DNA from: Candidatus Methanoplasma cognatum
Lineage (GTDB): Archaea; Thermoplasmatota; Thermoplasmata; Methanomassiliicoccales; Methanomethylophilaceae
DNA: 64,000 bases
Reading direction: 5' to 3'
Assembly: GCA_009777615.1 (NCBI GenBank)
Contig: WRLM01000002.1
Coordinates: 203,673-267,672, forward strand
Both the position numbers and the translations under genes were made by a program. Under the pieces are notes generated by a model, which did not search any database, was not told the DNA's origin, and saw only the letters and a list, made by a program, of their open reading frames with translations. Positions 8,996 to 17,575 of the stretch are shown piece after piece (the stretch's first letter is position 1; each line of letters starts with the position of its first letter).

Positions 8996-9090
8996 TGCGG
9001 TAAATATATAAAACATTTTCCGCATTTTTGCGGTGAATAATTATGATATATACCGCATTTTTGCGGTGAATGACCAAGGTTTTCACCGCA
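8996..9090. promoter_or_regulatory. Iterated operator array over the fic promoter
   Basis: The 10-base half-site TGCGGTRAAT occurs at 8996-9005, 9029-9038 and 9062-9071, exactly 33 bases apart. The second and third copies extend to CCGCATTTTTGCGG palindromes (9020-9033, 9053-9066). An inverted TTCACCGCA lies at 9082-9090. The first copy overlaps the TATA box (about 9001-9012). Regular phasing on one face of DNA and promoter overlap point to cooperative repressor binding, perhaps by the Fic winged helix. Regulation is inferred. Confidence 0.7.
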
Positions 9091-9145
9091 TATCGACTAA
9101 AGAATGTTGCCGAATTATGCCGCCAGTGTCAGAATCGCCAATGGT

Positions 9146-9523
9146 TCAGAACGCTTTTTCGATGGTGATAGGCTGGCGGTCGCCTGCATGTTCCATCGAC
9201 GAGCAGTCTTCAAGGATCCTGCCGATCTTCGCCACGGGGTAACGCGATACCGGCAGGCCGTCCTCCCCGCTCAAAGGAGTGGGTCCGAAAAATAAACACA
9301 GCGCGCCGACCTTCGGCCAGTAGGCGATGTCTCCCGTCTCTAATTTCGTGACAAGTTCTTCCGGGTCGGCGTAGTCCACCGGCATCTCGAAGTATATCTG
9401 GTTACCCAGCATGTTTATCCTGGAGGTAAAAGGTAAAGAGAGCCAGAGGGCGTTGGAGATATCCGAGTCATCAAGTTCGGCAAGATATTCGCCGTTCCTC
9501 GTCCTGATCCGGATCCTGCTCAT
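9146..9523 (-). CDS. Cyclophilin-like fold protein (DUF369/PF04126 type)
   Basis: The 125-residue protein matches the small archaeal/bacterial cyclophilin-like family. Its features are an N-terminal strand, a segment reading SRINMLGNQIYFEMP, then DIAYWPKVGALCLFFGPTPLSG and a GRILEDC region. Prolyl isomerase activity is not established for this family. It is the gene directly downstream of ilvC on the same strand (gap about 19 bases). Confidence 0.8.
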   Translation of the reverse strand: MSRIRIRTRNGEYLAELDDSDISNALWLSLPFTSRINMLGNQIYFEMPVDYADPEELVTKLETGDIAYWPKVGALCLFFGPTPLSGEDGLPVSRYPVAKIGRILEDCSSMEHAGDRQPITIEKAF

Positions 9524-9542
9524 CGCCGCCAGCTCGTTGATA

Positions 9543-10526
9543 TTACTTTCTCTCGAAAAGCTGTCTTATCTCTCTGCCGACGACTTCGAGCTGCAGATTC
9601 TTCTCGTCCTCTTCCATCCTCTTGAGGTTGACGAGGCCGGCGGCCCATTCCGCACGCCAGTCATCCTTGAATTTGCCGGATTCGATGTCGTTGAGCAGGG
9701 ATTTCATTCCCTTCTCGGCCTCTGCAGTTATCACTCTGTCCCTCCTGGTGAGCCCGCCGTATTCCGCGGTGTTGGAGACAACATGCCACATCAATTCGAA
9801 CCCGCCTTTGTTGATCAGGTCGGTGATAAGCTTCACTTCATGCAGCACTTCGAAATAGGCCATCTCCGGAGGGTATCCTCCCTCGACCAATGTTTTGAAT
9901 CCCGCTTTGATGAGCGCCGTAACTCCTCCGCAGAGGACAGCCTGCTCTCCGAATAGATCGGTCTTGGTCTCGTTATCGAAGGTAGTCTCGAACACTCCGG
10001 CGCGGGTCGCCCCCAGTCCTTTGGCAAGTGCCAGAGCGATCTTCTTTGCATTTCCGGTGGCGTCCTGATGTATGCAGACGAGCGCCGGAACGCCGAATCC
10101 CTGGAGGAACACTTCTCTTTCGATGTCGCCGGGGGATTTGGGTGCCATCATGATGACGTCGATGTCCTTCCGCGGAACGATGAGCTTGTATGTTATCGCG
10201 AATCCGTGGGCGAACTCAAGCGCGGCGCCCTCTTTGAGGTTGGGTTCCACATACTGTTTGTAGAAATCCGGCTGTACCTCATCCGGGAGCAGCATCATAA
10301 CGACATCCGCTCCTTTGACGGCGTCGGCGAACTCCGCCACTTTCAAACCGTCTTCCTTGGCCTTCTTCCAGGACTTGCCGTCCTTCCTCACTCCGACGGT
10401 CACGTCCAATCCTGAATCGTGGAAGCAGAGTGCCTGCGCTCTTCCCTGTGCCCCGTATCCCAGCACCGAGACCTTCTTTCCTTTGAGGACATTCAAGTCC
10501 ACATCCGAGTCGTGGTAAATGTGCAT
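9543..10526 (-). CDS. ilvC: Ketol-acid reductoisomerase IlvC
   Basis: IlvC converts acetolactate or acetohydroxybutyrate to dihydroxy acids in valine/isoleucine synthesis. The 327-residue class I enzyme shows GYGAQGRAQA (NADPH Rossmann loop), MMAPKSPG and the metal-binding C-terminal helices (EVLHEVKLITDLI). A GTG at 10535 is in frame but lies inside the AGGTGG ribosome-binding site of the ATG at 10526, so ATG is the start. The partner ilvB is 7 kb away, on the other side of the accessory island. Confidence 0.95.
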   Translation of the reverse strand: MHIYHDSDVDLNVLKGKKVSVLGYGAQGRAQALCFHDSGLDVTVGVRKDGKSWKKAKEDGLKVAEFADAVKGADVVMMLLPDEVQPDFYKQYVEPNLKEGAALEFAHGFAITYKLIVPRKDIDVIMMAPKSPGDIEREVFLQGFGVPALVCIHQDATGNAKKIALALAKGLGATRAGVFETTFDNETKTDLFGEQAVLCGGVTALIKAGFKTLVEGGYPPEMAYFEVLHEVKLITDLINKGGFELMWHVVSNTAEYGGLTRRDRVITAEAEKGMKSLLNDIESGKFKDDWRAEWAAGLVNLKRMEEDEKNLQLEVVGREIRQLFERK

Positions 10527-10980
10527 TTTTTCCACCTTTGGCTTAGAGGCTCAACTCTTCGGTTACACTAATACTTATCGCAGGCATGGCTCTGGCCTCC
10601 GGCAGAGCCAGCACTGGGCCGCCCCAGCAGCACTCGGGCCGTGGCTCCGACAACCCCCGCGCGAACCTGTGAAAACAGCGGTTCCTGATTGTTCCCAGCG
10701 GCCTCTCGCCCGCCCGTCTGGACGGCGGGAGCCGCCCTGGGCAAACCCCCGTCTCGCATACGATGCGCTCACAGTGCCTGAGTCACAGTGAGCAGAGCCC
10801 GATGTAAACACTCAACCCTGCTAGAAGGGCATGCGGCGCCACGCCCCCGCGCATCATGCCGGCATCCGGGGGGTTCGGCACAACACGTTGGGGAGTGGGG
10901 GGGGAGAGGAGGCGCGGGGGATCGCGGCGACCCGTGTGGCCGAACCGGACCCCACGGAGCGGCCCGCCAGCGGCACGATG

Positions 10981-11038
10981 GACAGGCGTGCCATGCGGGC
11001 CGCGGGACAGGCGTGCCATGCGGGCCGCGGGACAGGCG
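10981..11038. repeat. 25-bp tandem repeat, 2.3 copies
   Basis: The unit beginning GACAGGCGTGCCATGCGG and ending GCCGCGG occurs at 10981-11005 and 11006-11030. A partial third copy (GACAGGCG) follows at 11031-11038. The two full copies are identical. It lies in the GC-rich gap next to the sulfur island. Confidence 0.9.
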
Positions 11039-11120
11039 GCGGCCACGTCGGGGGATGTTCTCCCCATTGGGGCCAAGAGGCGACACCCTGGGAAATCTGG
11101 GGGGCTGTGCCAAAAGATTG

Positions 11121-11143
11121 ATTTCCTATAAACCATATAGCAT
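11121..11143. promoter_or_regulatory. Candidate rrf2 promoter/operator
   Basis: ATTTCCTATAAACCATATAG about 27-49 bases before the rrf2 ATG holds a TATA-like core. The reverse strand reads ATAGGAAAT, which matches ATAGGAATT in the metY promoter at 8 of 9 positions. Autoregulation by the Rrf2 protein is inferred. Confidence 0.5.
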
Positions 11144-11169
11144 AACTGGGGAACATAGCCGGGGTTGAA

Positions 11170-11625
11170 ATGAAAATATCTACAAAGGGGAGATACGCTC
11201 TCAGGATCATGATCGATGTGGCCGAGAACAGCATGTATGGAAAAGTCACGGTCAAAGAGATCTCTAGGCGGCAGGACATATCCGTGAAGTACCTGGAGCA
11301 GATTGCGAACGTCCTGACGCGTGCGAACCTGTTGCGGAGTGAGCGCGGGTCGCAGGGCGGGTATGCGCTCACCAGGCCGCCGGATGGGTACACGGCGGGC
11401 GAGATATTGCGCACAATCGAGGGCAAGTTCGCCCCTGTGGCATGTCTAGAAGATGAGACTAACCAATGCAAACGCGCGGACATCTGTAAAACGGTTAATT
11501 TTTGGAACGGGCTTTACAAGGTGATCGATGAGTATCTGGACTCCGTCACCCTTCAAGACCTGGTCGCGCAGAGCGCAATAGGCATAGGGCCGGAGTTCGA
11601 CAGCAGGCGCCCCCAATCGTCGTGA
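11170..11625 (+). CDS. Rrf2-family transcriptional regulator (IscR/CymR type)
   Basis: The 151-residue protein has the full Rrf2 winged helix: MKISTKGRYALRIMID, then VTVKEISRRQDISVKYLEQI and the wing RGSQGGYALTRP. Cysteines at 92, 100 and 106 lie near the Fe-S ligand positions of IscR, so a cluster sensor is possible. The following metY and cysK genes suggest control of cysteine/methionine synthesis, as CymR does in Firmicutes. Sequence style and partners suggest acquisition by transfer; that is inference. Confidence 0.9.
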   Translation: MKISTKGRYALRIMIDVAENSMYGKVTVKEISRRQDISVKYLEQIANVLTRANLLRSERGSQGGYALTRPPDGYTAGEILRTIEGKFAPVACLEDETNQCKRADICKTVNFWNGLYKVIDEYLDSVTLQDLVAQSAIGIGPEFDSRRPQSS

Positions 11626-11710
11626 ACAGTAGAGCAGAGCCAAGCTCATCAGGAACGGAAAACCGTTGCATCGTGCGGCTAACGTCGCGTTTTCTCTTCG
11701 GCTTAAATCA

Positions 11711-11734
11711 TAGTATTTATATAGGAATTATATG
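11711..11734. promoter_or_regulatory. Candidate metY promoter/operator
   Basis: TAGTATTTATATAGGAATTA includes a TATA-like core and ATAGGAATT (11721-11729). That motif recurs inverted before rrf2. It lies about 30-50 bases before the proposed metY start. Rrf2 binding is inferred. Confidence 0.5.
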
Positions 11735-11760
11735 TTATACTGCAAGCGGGAGGAATTCTA

Positions 11761-13041
11761 ACGAAGGAGAAAAACTACAGATTCGAGACCAAACAATTGC
11801 ACATCGGGCAGGAAGACCCTGACCCGGCGACCGACTCGAGGGCCGTGCCCATCTACGCGACTACCTCATACGTGTTCAAGGACTGCGCCCAAGCGGAAGG
11901 GAGGTTCGCTCTGAGGGAGGGCGGCAACATATACGCAAGGCTCATGAACCCGACATCGGATGTGTTCGAAAAACGCATAGCAGCCCTCGAAGGGGGCGCG
12001 GCCGCCATCGCGACATCTTCCGGCGCGGCCGCCATCACGTACGCGGTGCAGAACATAGCGCTCGCGGGCCACAACATAGTGTCGGACAGGAGGGTCTATG
12101 GCGGCACGTACAACCTGTTCGCCCACACGCTCAGGGACTTCGGCATCACGGCGAAATTCGTAGACGGCGACGACCCGGCGAACTTCGAGGAAGCAATCGA
12201 TAGCGGCACAAGGGCGTTGTTCATAGAGACGCTGGGCAATCCTAACTCCACCATCGTCGACGTGGACGCGGTAGCGGCCGTGGCGCACAGACACGGCATA
12301 CCGCTCATCGTCGACAATACATTTGCGACGCCGTACCTGTTCCGCCCGATCGAGCACGGGGCGGATGTGGTCGTCCACTCGGCGACAAAATTCATAGGCG
12401 GGCACGGGACGGCCCTGGGCGGTGTGATAATAGACGCGGGCAGGTTCGACTGGGCGTCGAACGACAAATTCCCGGGGCTCTCGCGGCCGAACCCGAGCTA
12501 CCACGGAATCGTGTTCACCGACGCGGCAGGGGACATCGCATACATCGTGAAGGCCCGTGTCACTTTGATGAGGGACACTGGCTCAACCCTCAGCCCGTTC
12601 CATTCTTTTCTGTTCCTGCAGGGGCTCGAGACTCTGTCGTTGAGGATGGAGAGGCATGTGCAGAACACGTTGAAAGTGGTCCGATACCTGTCGAGACACC
12701 CGCGGGCGGAGAGGGTGAACCACCCCTCGCTCGAGACTCACCCCGACAGAAAGCTCTACGAGAAATATTTCCCTGACGGGGCGGGCTCGATATTCACCTT
12801 TGAGATCAGGGGCGGTGAGAAGGAGGCGAAAGATTTCATCGACAGGTTGGAGCTGTTCTCGTTGCTCGCCAATGTCGCTGACAGCAAATCCCTCGTCATA
12901 CATCCAGCGAGCACGACACACTCCCAGCTCAGCGAGGCCGAGATGCTAGAACAGGGCATAAAACCCAACACGGTGAGGCTGTCGATCGGCACAGAACACA
13001 TCGACGACATAATGAACGACCTGGAGCAGGCCCTCCAATGA
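11761..13041 (+). CDS. metY: O-acetylhomoserine sulfhydrylase MetY (ACG start proposed)
   Basis: This PLP enzyme makes homocysteine from O-acetylhomoserine and sulfide. It has the PLP-lysine motif [11 protein letters not shown] and the MetY-type segment [12 protein letters not shown]. The C-terminus [22 protein letters not shown] is normal. The first usual start is TTG at 11797, without a ribosome-binding site. In-frame sequence upstream encodes NYRFETKQL, which looks like the conserved MetY N-terminus. An ACG at 11761 lies seven bases after GGGAGG and gives 426 residues. TTG at 11797 or a base error are alternatives. Confidence 0.9.
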   Translation, partial: TKEKNYRFETKQLHIGQEDPDPATDSRAVPIYATTSYVFKDCAQAEGRFALREGGNIYARLMNPTSDVFEKRIAALEGGAAAIATSSGAAAITYAVQNIALAGHNIVSDRRVYGGTYNLFAHTLRDFGITAKFVDGDDPANFEEAIDSGTRALFIETLGNPNSTIVDVDAVAAVAHRHGIPLIVDNTFATPYLFRPIEHGADVVVHSATKFIGGHGTALGGVIIDAGRFDWASNDKFPGLSRPNPSYHGIVFTDAAGDIAYIVKARVTLMRDTGSTLSPFHSFLFLQGLETLSLRMERHVQNTLKVVRYLSRHPRAERVNHPSLETHPDRKLYEKYFPDGAGSIFTFEIRGGEKEAKDFIDRLELFSLLANVADSKSLVIHPASTTHSQLSEAEMLEQGIKPNTVRLSIGTEHIDDIMNDLEQALQ

Positions 13042-13066
13042 CGGGCCGTCGGTTGGGGATACGGAC

Positions 13067-14005
13067 ATGACGGAAAGGATCGCGAAAAGCATCACCGACC
13101 TGATTGGCGGCACCCCGCTCCTGGAGCTTTCCAAGTATGGTGCTCTGAACGGGATCGGCGCACAGGTCGTCGCCAAACTGGAGTACTTCAACCCGCTCGG
13201 CAGTGTGAAGGACCGCATAGGCCTCGCGATGATCATTGACGCAGAGGAGAAAGGGTTGCTGAAACACGGTTCTTTGATCATCGAGCCCACGAGCGGGAAC
13301 ACCGGGATCGCGCTGGCTTTCGTTGCGGCGGCGAGAGGGTACAGGCTGACGTTGACCATGCCCGACACAATGAGCGCCGAGCGGCGCGATATGCTCAGGG
13401 CGTTCGGAGCGGAGCTTGTTCTGACAGATGGGGCGAAGGGGATGAGGGGTGCCATCGCCAAGGCCGACGAGCTGCACAGGGCTGCGACGGGTTCCGTGCT
13501 TTTGGGGCAGTTCTCCAACCCGGCCAACCCGGATATACACAGGACAACCACGGCACAGGAGATCTGGAGGGACACAGGCGGCAGGGTGGACATCCTCGTC
13601 GCCGGCGTCGGGACAGGAGGGACGATAACAGGGGTCGGCGAGGTGCTCAAGGAGAAGGACCCTGACATCCAGATCGTCGCCGTCGAGCCATCGGGTTCGC
13701 CAGTGCTTTCGGGGGGAGGGGCAGGCGCACACAAGATCCAGGGCATAGGGGCAGGGTTCGTGCCCGACATTTATAACGGGGACGTCGTGGACGAGGTGTT
13801 CACAGTGGATGATGGGCAGGCATTCGATGCAACGAGGCAGTTAGCGAGAACCGAGGGATTGTTCGTCGGGATCTCATCCGGCGCGGCAGCATATGCGGCG
13901 GCCGAGGTCGGGAGGCGTCCCGCAAATAAAGGCAAGAGGGTAGTGGCGATATTCCCAGACGCAGGAAGTCGGTACTTGTCAACGGGGCTGTTCGACCAAT
14001 CCTGA
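13067..14005 (+). CDS. cysK: Cysteine synthase (O-acetylserine sulfhydrylase)
   Basis: The 312-residue PLP enzyme forms cysteine from O-acetylserine and sulfide. The PLP lysine sits in PLGSVKDR (K48), the substrate loop is [10 protein letters not shown], and the phosphate-binding loop is [10 protein letters not shown]. The length is typical of CysK. It follows metY by 25 bases in the same operon. No serine acetyltransferase gene is nearby, so the O-acetylserine source is unclear. Confidence 0.94.
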   Translation: MTERIAKSITDLIGGTPLLELSKYGALNGIGAQVVAKLEYFNPLGSVKDRIGLAMIIDAEEKGLLKHGSLIIEPTSGNTGIALAFVAAARGYRLTLTMPDTMSAERRDMLRAFGAELVLTDGAKGMRGAIAKADELHRAATGSVLLGQFSNPANPDIHRTTTAQEIWRDTGGRVDILVAGVGTGGTITGVGEVLKEKDPDIQIVAVEPSGSPVLSGGGAGAHKIQGIGAGFVPDIYNGDVVDEVFTVDDGQAFDATRQLARTEGLFVGISSGAAAYAAAEVGRRPANKGKRVVAIFPDAGSRYLSTGLFDQS

Positions 14006-14379
14006 AAGGCGTCATGGCAATCGCGTCCCCCCCCCCTGTGCCCCTTAACACTTCCTGCGTAGAGGGGAAGTATCCCGATGAGGAACCCCCCGCAAGGCTC
14101 AAAGGGAGGGGGGAGTATCGCGCCCTTGAAGTTCCAGATGCCATTGGGCATGTATAGGGCGCACTACAACCCCTGCGGGCCGAGGGGAAGCCACCGTGCC
14201 CGAGGGGCCCCTTTGCCCGTGATTCCTGATCATCGGCGGGGCACGGGCTGGAGATGATATGCTACACGCACAGTAGCGTGCGCCCGCTCGAACCCCATAG
14301 GAGCCAAGGATACCATGTCGGAAAACCGTGAGTATTTATTAAAAATACGCTATCGTGAGGCGGGCTGAATGTTGAGGCG
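14006..14379. other. Intergenic gap, no gene seen
   Basis: This 374-base gap has runs of C and G and no convincing frame. An AT-rich stretch near 14333-14346 (TATTTATTAAAAATACG) is a likely TATA promoter for alkA, about 40 bases before its ATG. Confidence 0.5.
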
Positions 14380-15324
14380 ATGGATATGCCGATAGAAAGC
14401 GATGGGTCACATGAAGCATTTGAGACAAAGGATGCCCACTCCGGGAGCTCTTCATTGAGGTTGAGCTATCGCCCCCCTTATCGTTGGGAGCAGATACTGG
14501 ATTTTCTCGGAGGCAGGGCGATAGCTGGTGCCGAGATGGTCAAGAACGGCGAGTACCTGCGCACGGCTCGTTTAGAGACAGCCGATGGAAGCTCTGTATC
14601 CGGTTGGTTGCGGGTGATCCACAGGCCTGAACAAAACGCGTTGGCCGTCACGGTTAGCGAGGCCCTGACCCCCGTCTTACCTAAAGTGTCGGCAAGGGTG
14701 CGGCATCTGTTCGACCTGTGTTGCGACCCTTACGAAATATACGGGGCGCTTCAGGCGATGAACGAGATCCGACCCGGCGCATGTGTCCTAGGGACCCGGT
14801 TGCCGGGATGCTTCGACGCCTTCGAGATGGCGGTGCGAGCGATCCTCGGGCAACAAATAACCGTCAAGGCGGCAGGCACATTGGCGGCGAGGGTCATCGA
14901 CAGATACGGCACGTCGATCCAAACGGGGATAGAGGGGCTGACGCGCATCTTCCCCGCCCCGGAATCGGTCCTCGCGATGGGCGACGATATAGAGGACAAC
15001 CTCGGCACGTTGGGCGTCACGGGGGCGCGGTCAAAGACTATCCGCGAGCTGGCGCGGCTGATGGCGGAAGGGGAGGTGGAGCTTGGTCTTCGCGCTCGGC
15101 CGGAAGAAGAGATGAAGAGGCTGATGGGTATCCGCGGCATTGGGAATTGGACGGCGCAGTACATAGCGATGCGGGCAATGGGGTGGACGGATTCTTTCCT
15201 CGAGACGGATGCGGGCATAAGAAAAGCGCTCCCTGGCTACTCGCCGAAGGAACTGCTGGGCATTGCGGAGGCGTGGCGGCCTTGGCGCAGCTATGCCACA
15301 GTCGGCCTGTGGGACACATTATGA
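14380..15324 (+). CDS. alkA: DNA-3-methyladenine glycosylase II (AlkA type)
   Basis: The 314-residue protein is a HhH-GPD base-excision glycosylase for alkylated purines. FEMAVRAILGQQITVKAA begins the catalytic core. LMGIRGIGNWTAQYIAMRAMG is the helix-hairpin-helix, and FLETDAGIRKAL carries the catalytic aspartate (D277). An AlkA-type N-terminal domain precedes it. It is followed 16 bases later by an alkyl-transfer repair gene, forming an Ada-like repair pair. Codon use and G-run density match the surrounding island. Confidence 0.9.
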   Translation: MDMPIESDGSHEAFETKDAHSGSSSLRLSYRPPYRWEQILDFLGGRAIAGAEMVKNGEYLRTARLETADGSSVSGWLRVIHRPEQNALAVTVSEALTPVLPKVSARVRHLFDLCCDPYEIYGALQAMNEIRPGACVLGTRLPGCFDAFEMAVRAILGQQITVKAAGTLAARVIDRYGTSIQTGIEGLTRIFPAPESVLAMGDDIEDNLGTLGVTGARSKTIRELARLMAEGEVELGLRARPEEEMKRLMGIRGIGNWTAQYIAMRAMGWTDSFLETDAGIRKALPGYSPKELLGIAEAWRPWRSYATVGLWDTL

Positions 15325-15340
15325 AACGAGGGGGGGGGAC

Positions 15341-15880
15341 ATGTACTACTCAACGACATACAGATCGCCCGTCGGCATGATCAAACTCGCTTGCAACGAC
15401 GGCAAACTTGTGGGGTTGTGGACGGAGGGGCAAAAATACTACGGCGGCACCATGCCGGAGGCCATGGTGGAAAACGACGACATGCCGATTTTTGGCATGG
15501 CCAAAGAATGGCTGGACAGGTATTTTGCAGGTGAAAGGCCCGAAGTCGCCGAACTGCCGTTAGCCCCCATCGGCGGAGAGTTCCGTCAAAGGGTATGGGG
15601 TATTCTGCGTGGAATCCCATACGGCGAGGTCATCACCTATGGCGACATCGCTAGGAAAACAGCGGCAATCATGAACAGGGGGAGCATGTCAAGCCAAGCG
15701 GTAGGCGGGGCCGTCGGGCATAACCCCATATCCATCATCATCCCCTGTCACCGGGTGGTAGGGTCAGACGGCAGCCTGACAGGATTCGCCGGAGGCGTCC
15801 GAATGAAGGCCTGGCTGCTTGAACTGGAGGGGGCGGACATGTCCCGCCTGTTTGTCCCATCGAAGGGAACGGCCCTTTAA
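15341..15880 (+). CDS. ogt: Methylated-DNA--protein-cysteine methyltransferase
   Basis: The 179-residue suicide repair protein removes methyl groups from O6-methylguanine. The acceptor cysteine is C136 in IPCHRVVGSDGSLTGFAGG. The helix-turn-helix IPYGEVITYGDIARK precedes it. A frame extending to 15263 overlaps alkA, but the ATG at 15341 directly follows a G-rich ribosome-binding region and starts the conserved strand MYYSTTYRSPVGMI. It pairs with alkA. Confidence 0.94.
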   Translation: MYYSTTYRSPVGMIKLACNDGKLVGLWTEGQKYYGGTMPEAMVENDDMPIFGMAKEWLDRYFAGERPEVAELPLAPIGGEFRQRVWGILRGIPYGEVITYGDIARKTAAIMNRGSMSSQAVGGAVGHNPISIIIPCHRVVGSDGSLTGFAGGVRMKAWLLELEGADMSRLFVPSKGTAL

Positions 15881-16028
15881 CGTGGCCCCGGCGCCCATGC
15901 GCCCTGAGAAAGCGGCGGGGGAACATCGGGGCCGGCTAAAAATAGCCCGATCCCATAGGGCCATGCGGGGGCGTCCAAGTCGCGCTCCGGCTCAGAGGCG
16001 CACGATGCTTATCGCAGGCCCCCGCCCC

Positions 16029-17269
16029 TCAGACGCCATAGGGCGGGCCGTAGCCGCCCATCAGCAGGAAGTCCCTAAGATGGACGCCCACGACCCCCTC
16101 GTCGTTGCGCTCCGCGTGCCTGTCCATCGACACGACGTACTTCGGGAAGCTGTCCCCAATCTCCTTCAGCGGGCCGAACTCGCGCCCGTACGCCTCGTCG
16201 GTGGGTAGCTCAAGGCACACCTGCACATAGACCCTGCGCCCGTCGGCCTTCTCGGCGACGAAGTCGACCTCCCTATTGCCGAGCTTCCCTACGTACACAT
16301 CGTACCCCCGTCTCACCAGTTCCATGTAGACTATGTTCTCAAGGATGCCCTGTATGTTGTCGGCCCTGAACCCGCGCACCGCGTACTGCAGGCTGTGGTC
16401 GGACAGGTAGTACTTGTCGTTGGTCTCGAGCAGGCGTCTGCCTTTGATGTCATAGCGTTGCGCACGCTTTATGAGGAAACCCTCCTCCAGGTACCTCAGA
16501 TAGTTGACGATGGTCTCCGGATCCGTTCCCTTCCTGCCTTGGCTTTTCAGGTAGTTAGCGATGCCTGACGGGGACACCAGGTTGCCCACGTTGTCGTAGA
16601 TGAACGTGACGATTTTGTCCATGAGCTGAGGGTTCTTCACGGAGTTCCTTCTCACGACATCGCGGAACAGCGCGGTGTTGTGGATCTCTGTCACAATGCG
16701 CATCGCCTCATGCATGGAATAATCGAACATCGAGACCGAGGGGAAGCCGCCGAGCCTGATGTACATGTCGAGATCTGAGCCGCCCGCGATCACTCTCTCT
16801 TCCCTGAAACGGACGAACTCCTTGAACGATAGCGGATGCATGCTGAAACTGATCGTCCTGCCGCCCAGCAACGAGGAGTAGTCGCTGTCGAGCAACCTCG
16901 AGTTCGAGCCTGTGACATAGATATCTGTGTTCCTCAGCCTGATCGAGTTGACGGCCTTTTCCCAGCCTGTGACCTCCTGGATCTCGTCCAAGAAAACGTA
17001 ATGCCTTTTTTCGTCTTCTAAACGCCCTTCGAGTACTTCGCCAGTTCGACATAGCCTTTGATGTCGAAGAATTCCGACGTCTCGAAGTTCATCTCGATGA
17101 CATGGCCATGGTCGGCCCTTTCTGATATCTCCTTCTGGATGAGTTTAAGGAGCTTGCTCTTCCCGCTGCGCCTGACGCCTGTGATTACCTTTATGAGTGG
17201 TTTGTCGATGAACCCCCTTATCTCGTCTACATATGCCGGTCTGTCTATCAGGGGCTCGTCTTCGCTCAT
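16029..17269 (-). pseudogene. AAA+ ATPase with DUF4143 domain, frameshifted
   Basis: The 5' part (17269 to about 17018) has Walker A GVRRSGKSK and reads ...VELAKYSKGV before a TAG. The -1/+2 frame continues as VLEGRLEDEKRHYVFLDEIQEV (Walker B) and runs to 16029 with the sensor TGSNSRLL, a winged-helix segment and the DUF4143 C-terminus. One indel between about 17020 and 17040 separates the halves. No long homopolymer sits exactly at the break, so a true mutation is plausible, but a sequencing error is possible. These ATPases are common accessory genes of unsettled function. Confidence 0.8.
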
Positions 17270-17316
17270 ATGCTCACCCATTGAACGGTACGGCGAGCAC
17301 ATATTTATTATCAGCG

Positions 17317-17387
17317 AAAAATATCGGTATAACACTAAATTTTTTTTGATCAATTCTAAAAATATCGGTGTTACACTAAATTTTTTT
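17317..17387. repeat. Two direct repeats upstream of the ATPase gene
   Basis: A 30-base element (AAAATATCGG, then TRTWACACTAAAT and a T run) occurs at 17317-17347 and 17358-17387, 41 bases apart. The second copy holds the near-palindrome GTGTTACAC. The array lies 48-118 bases before the ATPase ATG, upstream of an AT-rich TATA-like stretch (17301-17310). It is probably an operator array. Confidence 0.75.
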
Positions 17388-17537
17388 ATGAAAAAGCTCC
17401 GAAAAACACCAGCATCATTTGATACAGCAAATACGGTGATCGGGGGTCAGGTCTGCGGAATCATTCAATTCTGCAACCGACGATTGCAGAATTGTGCTAT
17501 GGTACAGAACACGGCCGCCTGAGGTAAAGTGTCAGCC

Positions 17538-17560
17538 TCCAGGCTCCATATGAGCCTGGA
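17538..17560. terminator. Perfect hairpin downstream of ilvB
   Basis: TCCAGGCTC and GAGCCTGGA form a 9-bp stem with loop CATAT, 15 bases after the ilvB stop. No U-run follows on either strand, so a terminator or mRNA 3'-end role is inferred. Confidence 0.5.
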
Positions 17561-17575
17561 AGCCGTTAAGGTGTT

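Larger units (their letters stand above)
10527..11169. other. Long GC-rich non-coding, hairpin-rich region
   Basis: About 640 bases between ilvC and rrf2 contain no convincing gene. Open frames across it on both strands overlap each other and resemble nothing. It is unusually G-rich and full of inverted repeats, for example GGCTCTG/CAGAGCC (10588-10609) and GCTCACAGTG/CACAGTGAGC with one mismatch (10767-10793). It could hold an ilvC leader, a structured RNA, or junk at the island boundary. I could not match it to SRP or RNase P RNA. Confidence 0.5.

Noticed and set aside
10536..10820. SRP RNA or RNase P RNA
   Set aside because: The region is hairpin-rich, but I could not find the SRP domain-IV GTCAGG/GGAAGG motif or the RNase P core.
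10769..11483. Several overlapping frames on both strands in the GC-rich gap
   Set aside because: They arise from few stop codons in GC-rich DNA, overlap each other and the rrf2 gene, and are rich in Pro/Arg/Gly with no family resemblance.
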